Assembly: GCA_964385715.1 (NCBI GenBank)
Contig: CAYLRE010000301.1
Coordinates: forward strand, 1 to 5,731
Length of the DNA stretch: 5,731 nt
Source of the DNA: MB-PLM-2 sp964385715
Lineage (GTDB): Bacteria > Planctomycetota > Planctomycetia > Pirellulales > UBA7805
Direction: 5' to 3'
In this document: positions 1-5,327 of the stretch, piece after piece
Position numbering within the stretch: position 1 is the first letter of the stretch
How the letters are laid out: the number at the start of each line of letters is the position of its first letter
Position numbers and translations under genes: made by a program
The notes under the pieces: model-generated
The model's input: the letters and a program-made list of their open reading frames with translations, nothing else
What the model was told of the DNA's origin: nothing
Databases searched by the model: none

Positions 1-1
1 G

Positions 2-538
2 GGCTTCAAGAAGCCGCCGACGTTCGAGAAGCTGGAACTCTACAATCTGAGCAAGGATCCGCGCGAACAGAACAACTTGGCGAGCGAGAATCCGGATTTC
101 GTCAAGCGACTCATCAAAGCGTACGACCACTGGTTCGACGATGTTTCGAGCACTCGCGAGGACAACTACGCCCCGCCGCGCATTCACATCGGCACGCCAC
201 ACGAAAATCCCGTCACGCTGACGCGACAAGATTGGCGTGACGGAAGATGGGACCGCAACTCCAACGGCCACTGGGAAATTCATATCGCCGAGGCTGGCAG
301 CTATGACTTTGAGATCGTCTTTGCACCGTCCAAAGAAGAGGTCGGTGTCGAATTGGAAATTAGCCGCGACGACGCCTCGGCAGACGTCGTCAGCGAACTG
401 GCCCCACACGGTGCGAATCACCTTGTGATTGAAGATGTCGAGCTCGATGCCGGCGATGCCCGACTAAAAGTGACACTCACCGACGGCGACAAAGAGCGTG
501 GTCCCTTCAACGTGCATGTGCGACGGCGGGAAGAGTGA
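2..538 (+). CDS. Sulfatase, C-terminal part only (5' end outside window)
   Basis: This is the 3' end of a type I (formylglycine-dependent) sulfatase gene. The reading frame is open from base 2 to a TGA at 536-538, about 178 codons; a TTG at 77 is internal, not the start. The segment at bases 35-82 (ELYNLSKDPREQNNLA) is the signature near the end of the alkaline-phosphatase-like sulfatase fold. It is followed by a helix (DFVKRLIKAYDHWF) and then, from about base 173, an added domain starting PPRIHIGT and containing LTRQDWR, GHWEIHI and GSYDFEI. Alternating hydrophobic and charged residues suggest a beta sandwich. Similar tails occur on many planctomycete sulfatases, as I recall the family. The catalytic cysteine and metal ligands lie upstream of the window, so activity and substrate cannot be judged. 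The gene converges on the SGNH hydrolase gene with only 16 bp between stop codons. Confidence 0.88.
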   Translation, partial: GFKKPPTFEKLELYNLSKDPREQNNLASENPDFVKRLIKAYDHWFDDVSSTREDNYAPPRIHIGTPHENPVTLTRQDWRDGRWDRNSNGHWEIHIAEAGSYDFEIVFAPSKEEVGVELEISRDDASADVVSELAPHGANHLVIEDVELDAGDARLKVTLTDGDKERGPFNVHVRRREE

Positions 539-560
539 TCGCAAGGCGGTCGGTTCACTC
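533..560. repeat. 6-bp inverted repeat spanning two convergent stop codons
   Basis: GAGTGA at 533-538 and its reverse complement TCACTC at 555-560 flank the 16-bp gap between the converging genes. Each arm consists of a Glu codon plus the TGA stop of one gene. A transcript in either direction could form a 6-bp stem, with a possible 3-bp CGC/GCG stem inside, but there is no T-tract after either arm. It may be a weak bidirectional terminator or may simply reflect two genes ending in Glu-TGA. Confidence 0.25.
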
Positions 561-1511
561 CAACTCGTCCATTTGCTTACGAAGTCCCGCCGCCTTCTCT
601 TCTGCTTCCTCAAGCGACAGACCGGCCTTCACCCTTGGCCGCTTGTGGCCAACTTCACTCAGCCAGGCATCTCGCAATAGCTGCTGCCGCTCGCGCACGA
701 GCTTCAAGAACTTCTCGTCGACTTTCACCTCTTGAAAATCCTTGTAGCCGAGACCTTGCATCAGCGCCTTGGCGATTGCCGAATGGCCGTCGTCGTTCAC
801 GTGGACCCCGTCGCCGGACATCGTGTACTTGGGGTCCTGCTTCCGTTTGGCTGCCAGATGCTTGTTGATGGGCGTGTGAATGTCGACGACCGCGGCCACG
901 TCCTGGCGTCCTCCTCGTTCGACGATCCATTTCGCGTAAGGAGCGATCACCTCGGCATCGTAGTTCTTGTAGATGTCGCGGTAGCCGAACTCGTTGGCAT
1001 CCGCGGCAACGAGACCCTTGGGATTGGCCAGCGGATCGAAGGGGGGCGGTGTCACCAGGATCACTTTTGCCCCCGCCTCATTGCAGCGTTTCACCAACTT
1101 GTCGATGCCCGCTTGGTAACGGGTGAATCGCTCTTCCGAGGCCGGGTGATAGATCCCGTCGTTCATTCCGTAGCACGCGACGACCACCGCCGGTTTCATT
1201 TTCGTGAGCAGCCGGCCAAGCCGCTCGTGAACGTCGGGCCGCGGGAACGGATGATACGGTTCGCTCAGCCCGCTGACCGTTTCACTCGGCAGTCCTAGGT
1301 TGATCAGTTCGTACTGCTCACCGGGGCGCGTGGCCGCAAGGTAAGCATCGATCAGGTCGATGTACCCGCCGGCAAAGGTAATCGAGTCGCCAACAAAGAC
1401 GATCCGCTGGTCCGGCCGGAAAAGTGGTTCCTCCGCAACTAAGGGCAGGGCCGTGAATGCCATGATGAAAGTGAAGGCGAGCGAGCGTCGCCTCAGCTGA
1501 AAAGGGAACAT
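555..1511 (-). CDS. Secreted SGNH/GDSL-type hydrolase (carbohydrate esterase-like)
   Basis: The 318-residue protein is a probable exported esterase or deacylase of the SGNH superfamily. Residues 1-26 form a signal peptide: an Arg-rich start (RRR at 7-9), a hydrophobic core, and likely cleavage after LPLVA-26. The RRRSLAF run is faintly Tat-like, but Sec export is as plausible. Block I is FVGDSIT with nucleophile Ser43. Block II Gly is around Gly73 (NLGLPSE). Block III is GMND with oxyanion Asn117. Block V is GDGVH with Asp234 and His237, followed by His243. The core ends near residue 256. A charged tail (260-318) follows, containing EVGHKRP and a helix with LSLEEAEEKA. The ATG at 1509-1511 is chosen because it precedes the signal peptide directly; no Shine-Dalgarno is visible. 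Lying between two sulfatases, it may remove acyl groups from a sulfated polysaccharide. This is inference; the substrate is unknown. Confidence 0.92.
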   Translation of the reverse strand: MFPFQLRRRSLAFTFIMAFTALPLVAEEPLFRPDQRIVFVGDSITFAGGYIDLIDAYLAATRPGEQYELINLGLPSETVSGLSEPYHPFPRPDVHERLGRLLTKMKPAVVVACYGMNDGIYHPASEERFTRYQAGIDKLVKRCNEAGAKVILVTPPPFDPLANPKGLVAADANEFGYRDIYKNYDAEVIAPYAKWIVERGGRQDVAAVVDIHTPINKHLAAKRKQDPKYTMSGDGVHVNDDGHSAIAKALMQGLGYKDFQEVKVDEKFLKLVRERQQLLRDAWLSEVGHKRPRVKAGLSLEEAEEKAAGLRKQMDELE

Positions 1512-1731
1512 AAAATCGCCGCTTATCTCGTTTAGGGGATGTAGTTTGCACAGGCCATCGATTGTACTGGCATGTCGAACCGACTGGCACCTTGCCCGGT
1601 TTGTCAGGGTGCAGCGTCATTCGAGCCGGACACAGCAATAAGTCCTTGTGACGAGCCACTTCGGCCCGCTATTCTGACACGCTAGATGGACCGATACTCC
1701 GATATCACCACCCGAACCGAAAGCCAAACTC
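1512..1731. promoter_or_regulatory. Divergent intergenic region between SGNH hydrolase and sulfatase
   Basis: Both flanking genes start outward from this 220-bp stretch, so at least two promoters should lie here. For the sulfatase, TTGTGA at 1646-1651 and TATTCT at 1670-1675 (18-bp spacer) make a modest sigma70-like pair about 55 bp before the GTG. For the SGNH gene, TACAAT on the - strand (1566-1561) is a -10-like element about 50 bp before the ATG, without a convincing -35. A 7-bp direct repeat ACTGGCA occurs at 1566-1572 and 1583-1589 and could be a shared regulator site. No small gene or RNA was recognised. The region assignment is firm; the individual boxes are weak. Confidence 0.4.
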
Positions 1732-3192
1732 GTGCCGCGAACCACACGACTTCTGACATCGCTCTGCCTGCTCCTTATACTCGCCGCCAACTTGGCCGTT
1801 ATCACCGAGGTGGCGCGTGCTGATGAACCGAAGCGGCCAAACTTTCTGTTCATCCTAGTCGACGACCTCGGCTACATGGACGTCTCGCCCAACAATCCTG
1901 GCACGTTCTACGAAACGCCGCACATCGCCAAGCTCGCGGGCAGCGGGCTGCGGTTCACCAACGGTTACGCCGCTTGTCCCGTCTGCAGCCCCACGCGGGC
2001 GAGCATTATGACCGGCAAGTATCCGGCTCGCACGAAGACGACGAATTACTTCTGCGGTCGTTCGACGAAGCGACCACTGCTGCCGCCAAATTACCTTTGT
2101 CACCTTCCGCTCTCTGAAGTCACCCTGGCCGAGGCGCTCAAGGATGCCGGCTACGCCACCTTCTTCGCCGGCAAATGGCACCTCGGTCGCAAAGGCCGCT
2201 GGCCGGAGGACCAAGGTTTCGACATCAACAAAGGAGGCGTTTATCAAGGTCGCGTGTTCGGCGGTATGAGCTACTTCCCGCCTTACCACAATCCGAATCT
2301 TTCCGATGGTCCCGAGGGCGAGCACCTGCCTGACCGCCTGGCGCAAGAAACCGTGAACTTCATCGAGGCGAACCGCGACGAGCCGTTTCTGGCTTACCTT
2401 TCGTTCTATTCGGTGCACACGCCGCTGATGGGTCGGCCAGACCTGGTCGCCAAGTACCAGCAGAAGGCGAAGACGATCGACCCCAAGCTGCCGCGATCGG
2501 AGATGGAGCGGAAGCGAAAGAACCGCCTCGTGCAGGAGCATGCCGTGTACGCGGCGATGGTCGAAGGGATGGATCAGGCGGTAGGCAAGATGCTCAGTGC
2601 TCTCGAGCGACTGAAGCTGGCCGACAACACGGTCGTCATCTTCTTCTCGGACAACGGTGGGCTCTCCACCAGCGAAGGCCACCCGACGAGCAACATCCCG
2701 CTACGGGCTGGCAAGGGCTGGATGTACGAAGGGGGGATTCGCGTGCCGTGCATCGTTCGCGCTCCCGGCGTAACGCGGCCAGGCACCGTTTGTGACGAGC
2801 CGATGGTGAGCAACGACTTCTTCCCGACCATGCTCGACCTGGCCGGCCTTCTCCGGCAACCTGAGAAACACATCGACGGCGTTTCACTCTTGCCGCTACT
2901 CAGAAATCCGCAGGCAACGCTCGACCGCGAGGCGATCTACTGGCACTACCCGCACTACGGCAACCAGGGCGGCGCCCCCAGCGGCGCGATCCGCCAGGGC
3001 GACTGGAAGCTGATCGAGTGGTACGAAGATGACTCCGTTGAACTATTCAACCTGGCGGATGATATTGGGGAGCGCAAGAATCTGGCCGCTGAGCAAGCTG
3101 TCCGTGCCGAAAAGATGCGGCAAATGCTCCACGACTGGCGAACGTCGGTCGATGCCGACATGCCGACGGTGAACGCGGGTGTGGGGCGTTAG
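1732..3192 (+). CDS. Secreted formylglycine-dependent sulfatase (arylsulfatase family)
   Basis: The 486-residue protein hydrolyses sulfate esters, probably on a polysaccharide outside the cytoplasmic membrane. Residues 1-30 form a Sec signal peptide with an ARA cleavage site before Asp31, which supports the GTG start at 1732; no ATG in frame lies nearby upstream and no Shine-Dalgarno is seen. Metal ligands Asp44-Asp45 lie in LVDDLGY. The maturation motif is CSPTRAS, with Cys85 to be converted to formylglycine and Arg89 stabilising it. GKWHLG supplies Lys148 and His150, SVHTPL supplies His229, SDNGG supplies Asp307 and Asn308, and RAGKG supplies Lys328, followed by EGGIR. Every expected active-site residue is present, so the enzyme looks functional. 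The C-terminal part ends with the usual VELFNLADD signature near residues 435-443. PPNYLCHLPLSEVTLAEAL resembles the large planctomycete group I associate with SulfAtlas S1_16 (from memory). Substrate cannot be deduced. A maturase must be encoded elsewhere. Confidence 0.95.
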   Translation: MPRTTRLLTSLCLLLILAANLAVITEVARADEPKRPNFLFILVDDLGYMDVSPNNPGTFYETPHIAKLAGSGLRFTNGYAACPVCSPTRASIMTGKYPARTKTTNYFCGRSTKRPLLPPNYLCHLPLSEVTLAEALKDAGYATFFAGKWHLGRKGRWPEDQGFDINKGGVYQGRVFGGMSYFPPYHNPNLSDGPEGEHLPDRLAQETVNFIEANRDEPFLAYLSFYSVHTPLMGRPDLVAKYQQKAKTIDPKLPRSEMERKRKNRLVQEHAVYAAMVEGMDQAVGKMLSALERLKLADNTVVIFFSDNGGLSTSEGHPTSNIPLRAGKGWMYEGGIRVPCIVRAPGVTRPGTVCDEPMVSNDFFPTMLDLAGLLRQPEKHIDGVSLLPLLRNPQATLDREAIYWHYPHYGNQGGAPSGAIRQGDWKLIEWYEDDSVELFNLADDIGERKNLAAEQAVRAEKMRQMLHDWRTSVDADMPTVNAGVGR

Positions 3193-3266
3193 GGAGGGGG
3201 GGTGGTGCGACGATGTTCTCGACATCACATAGTGGAGCGGCACGTGTATCGCCCCTAGTCTCCCAC
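3181..3266. repeat. Interrupted inverted repeat at the second convergent gene junction
   Basis: GTGGGnnnnnTAGGG-type sequence at 3181-3194 pairs with 3253-3266 as two 5-bp stems (GTGGG/CCCAC and TAGGG/CCCTA) separated by a 4x4 mismatch. The TAG stops of the sulfatase (3190-3192) and of the - strand gene (3255-3257) sit in opposite arms. Inside is a small perfect hairpin, GATGT-tctcg-ACATC at 3212-3226, and a G-rich run at 3192-3202. It could end transcription from both sides, but no U-tract follows, so an intrinsic terminator is not shown. Confidence 0.22.
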
Positions 3267-4100
3267 ATACCAACGGCCGTCGATGCGGCGAAAGGTGATC
3301 GGCTCCGCGACCGGCCGATCCGCGAGAATCTTGCCCGTGGGGATTTTGACTGGGGAATACCGTTTACCGTCTACGGTTTCGCGAAAGAACATCGTTACCA
3401 TCACGTGGCCGGTGGCTCGGTCGCCAGAGACTGTCACGCGTTGCAGATCCCCAATGTGAGGTTCCAGTTCGCTAGGTTCGGTCGCCGTGGTCGCTTCGGT
3501 GATCGCGGCAAAGAACGCCCGTTCGTCTCCGGCCAATTCTTGCATGCTCTGGTGATAGAGAGTGCGATCAAGACCGGGCACCTCGGGCTTAATATTTTGA
3601 AAAATCTCGCCCGGTAAAGGTTTCGCCAGTCCATTCTTTTTTGATTCTTCAAAAATCTCAGGATGATCCTTGCGATACTGGGCGAGCACCTTTTCTTTGT
3701 TCCTCTCGTGCTCGGCCTCGATCTTCTTTAAATCGACGCCGTGCTTCTCTTTGTATTTTCGATAGTAGATCGCTTCAAATGATTCATTGTTGATGCCAAA
3801 CTGTTCCAGCACCGCAATGACTTTCTGGTCGTCCGCCCGCCAAACAGACGCAAGCTCATAGAGCCCCCACCAGTGCATTTCGCGCGTGGCCGGTGTCATG
3901 GCATCGTACTGCGTCTTCCAGTCACGCGCTTTGCCGGCGGTCACGTAGGCGTCGTATGCCGCCTGGGGCGTGTCGTAGCCGGAGGGAATGGGCTCCAGGG
4001 CGGCCGGTTCTTCGCCAAGACAAACGCCCGGTGAGAGAACGCCTGGCAAGAGAACGCCCGACAAGCAAGACACAATCAGAACGCTAACCAAGACTCGCAT
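3255..4100 (-). CDS. Secreted protein of unknown function, NTF2-like at its ends
   Basis: I do not recognise a specific family for this 281-residue protein. Residues 1-29 are a hydrophobic signal peptide built partly from a repeated pentapeptide (GVLLP, GVLSP, GVCLG), with likely cleavage before EEP at 30-32. IVSC-12 superficially matches a lipobox but lies too early to be convincing. Residues 43-75 (TPQAAYDAY, DWKTQYDAMTP) and the end (PITFRRIDGRWYVGD, 267-281) resemble the start helix and last strand of NTF2-like/DUF4878-type domains common in planctomycetes; this is a resemblance, not proof. Between them, residues 106-155 form a Lys/Glu-rich, probably helical segment (KKIEAEHERNKEKV), and the DNA there is AT-rich. 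Residues 219-242 look like beta strands. The ATG at 4100 is strongly supported by an AGGAGG site 6 nt upstream. It lies downstream of hemB on the same strand, with no evident functional link. Confidence 0.82.
   Translation of the reverse strand: MRVLVSVLIVSCLSGVLLPGVLSPGVCLGEEPAALEPIPSGYDTPQAAYDAYVTAGKARDWKTQYDAMTPATREMHWWGLYELASVWRADDQKVIAVLEQFGINNESFEAIYYRKYKEKHGVDLKKIEAEHERNKEKVLAQYRKDHPEIFEESKKNGLAKPLPGEIFQNIKPEVPGLDRTLYHQSMQELAGDERAFFAAITEATTATEPSELEPHIGDLQRVTVSGDRATGHVMVTMFFRETVDGKRYSPVKIPTGKILADRPVAEPITFRRIDGRWYVGD
4024..4068 (-). repeat. Three tandem 15-bp units inside a signal peptide
   Basis: Three imperfect 15-bp units start at 4024 (ACGCCCGGTGAGAGA), 4039 (ACGCCTGGCAAGAGA) and 4054 (ACGCCCGACAAGCAA). 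Because the period is a multiple of three, they encode the in-frame pentapeptide series GVLLP-GVLSP-GVCLG at residues 15-29 of the secreted unknown protein, forming most of the later half of its hydrophobic core. Slipped-strand duplication is the simplest origin. Confidence 0.8.
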
Positions 4101-4106
4101 GCGCTG

Positions 4107-4113
4107 CCTCCTT
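4107..4113 (-). promoter_or_regulatory. Strong Shine-Dalgarno site of the secreted unknown gene
   Basis: Read on the - strand the bases are AAGGAGG, followed by a 6-nt spacer (CAGCGC) and the ATG at 4100-4098. This is a near-perfect anti-SD match at good spacing and fixes the start codon. The other complete genes in the window show nothing comparable. Confidence 0.8.
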
Positions 4114-4274
4114 GAAACGATCTCGTCGAGAGAGTGCCATCAAAAACCTGCCCCCGGGTGCCAGTTCACATTTTATTGGGGATCGCGATGCAAGGTCTAC
4201 GCCGATTACGAGAGGGGCGATGCTCGCAGAGCTGCGCACAACTGCCACCGTAAAAAGGCCACTGCAAAAAACTC
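4114..4274 (-). promoter_or_regulatory. hemB-to-unknown-gene intergenic region, possible own promoter
   Basis: The gap between the hemB stop and the downstream start is long for an operon, so a promoter may lie here. On the - strand a TAAAAT -10-like box sits at 4175-4170, about 70 bp before the ATG, without a good -35. An 11-bp palindrome, TCTCGTCGAGA (4121-4131), lies in the leader just before the ribosome binding site and could be an operator or small hairpin. T-runs follow the hemB stop at 4271-4266 and 4256-4252, but no GC-rich stem precedes either, so termination is uncertain. Confidence 0.25.
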
Positions 4275-5264
4275 TTACGACCCGAGCTGTTTGGCCACTT
4301 CCACCGCGAAGTAGGTGAGAATCCCCGCGGCGCCGGCTCGCTTGAAGGCTAGCAGGCTTTCGGTCATCACGCGGTCACGATCGAGCCAACCCTGCTCGGC
4401 GGCCGCGGCCAGCATGGCGTACTCTCCGCTCACCTGATAGGCGAACGTCGGCACGCCAAACTCACGCGACACCCGCGAGACGATGTCCAGGTACGGCATG
4501 CCTGGCTTGACCATCACCATGTCGGCCCCTTCGGCGATGTCGAGGGCGACCTCACGCAGGGCCTCGTCCGTGTTGGCGGGGTTCATCTGGTACGTTCGCT
4601 TGTCGCCCTGGGCCAGGTTCTTCGCCGAACCGACCGCGTCGCGAAACGGACCGTAGAAGGCCGAGGCGTATTTGGCCGAGTAGGCCATGATCTGCACGTT
4701 CTGATGGCCGGCGACATCGAGCGCCCGGCGGATCGCCCCGATGCGACCATCCATCATGTCGGAAGGTGCAATCACATCGCAGCCAGCGGCGGCTTGCGTG
4801 ACCGCCTGTTTGCAAAGCACCTCGATCGTCTCGTCGTTTAAGATCTCGCCATCACGGAGCAGTCCGTCGTGTCCGTGACTGGTGTACGGGTCGAGAGCCA
4901 CATCGCAGATGATGCCGATCCCTTCGACCGACTCCTTGATCGCGCGGACCGCGCGACAGACAAGGTTATCCGGGTTGAACGCCTCTTCCGCGGCGTCGCT
5001 CTTCTTGGCTGGATCGGTGGCGGGAAAAATGGCGACCGCGGGAATGCCAAGATCGCGAGCTTCGGTAACGACCTTGATCAGGCTATCGATCGAATGCCGC
5101 ACCACGCCCGGCATCGAGGGAATCGGCTGCTGCACGTCGTCGCCTTCACAGACGAAGACGGGCCAGATCAAATCGTCGACCGAGAGTTTGTTCTCTGCAA
5201 CGAGGCGCCGCGACCAGTCGGTCTGACGATTGCGACGCATGCGCGTGTCGGGATATCGCCCCAT
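4275..5264 (-). CDS. hemB: Delta-aminolevulinic acid dehydratase (porphobilinogen synthase)
   Basis: HemB condenses two 5-aminolevulinate molecules into porphobilinogen, the second common step of heme and other tetrapyrrole synthesis, in the cytoplasm. Residue numbers here count from the TTG at 5291 (338 residues). Schiff-base lysines are Lys207 (YSAKYASAFYGPFRDA) and Lys262 (MVMVKPGMPY). The region 129-143, CDVALDPYTSHGHDG, has Asp130, Asp134 and Asp142 where zinc-type enzymes carry three cysteines, so the active site is the Asp-type, magnesium- or monovalent-cation-associated class. APSDMMDGR (175-183), GDKRTYQMNPAN (229-240) and QVSGEYAM (286-293) are further hallmarks. I prefer the ATG at 5264 (Met10, 329 residues), which places the conserved YPDTRMRR close to the N-terminus as in relatives. 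The TTG at 5291 would add nine residues, and neither start has a Shine-Dalgarno. The queD-like gene ends 63 bp upstream, so co-transcription is likely. The sequence looks complete and functional. Confidence 0.96.
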   Translation of the reverse strand: MGRYPDTRMRRNRQTDWSRRLVAENKLSVDDLIWPVFVCEGDDVQQPIPSMPGVVRHSIDSLIKVVTEARDLGIPAVAIFPATDPAKKSDAAEEAFNPDNLVCRAVRAIKESVEGIGIICDVALDPYTSHGHDGLLRDGEILNDETIEVLCKQAVTQAAAGCDVIAPSDMMDGRIGAIRRALDVAGHQNVQIMAYSAKYASAFYGPFRDAVGSAKNLAQGDKRTYQMNPANTDEALREVALDIAEGADMVMVKPGMPYLDIVSRVSREFGVPTFAYQVSGEYAMLAAAAEQGWLDRDRVMTESLLAFKRAGAAGILTYFAVEVAKQLGS

Positions 5265-5327
5265 CGAATTGCCGGAGTTGTCGTCGGTCAAGGTGGTTGG
5301 TCGCTCGTCGTGTGTTCGAGTACGCCG

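Noticed and set aside
77..538. TTG at 77 as the true start of a small separate protein
   Set aside because: The frame is open to the window edge and bases 35-82 encode the sulfatase end signature, so the gene is simply truncated by the window.
732..1298. Open + strand frame of 188 codons opposite the SGNH hydrolase
   Set aside because: Antisense shadow of a gene whose SGNH blocks are all present; no signal, motif or ribosome binding site of its own.
1855..2682. Long open frame on the - strand opposite the complete sulfatase
   Set aside because: It is antisense to a gene with complete catalytic motifs; the translation is Arg/Val/Glu-rich without recognisable domains, as expected for a shadow frame in high-GC DNA.
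3213..3617. Open + strand frame of 134 codons opposite the secreted unknown protein
   Set aside because: The - strand frame has a perfect Shine-Dalgarno, a signal peptide and a longer open frame; the + strand product is Arg/Gly/Phe-rich with no recognisable feature.
4067..4100. Lipobox (IVSC at residues 9-12) making the unknown protein a lipoprotein
   Set aside because: The cysteine is too near the N-terminus, with only one charged residue before it, and the hydrophobic stretch continues well past it; an ordinary signal peptide fits better.
4252..4274. Possible rho-independent terminator after hemB (T-runs on the - strand)
   Set aside because: The T-runs are real, but neither is preceded by a stable GC-rich stem; GCAGTGGCC and CGGTGGCAGT nearby are closer to direct than inverted repeats.
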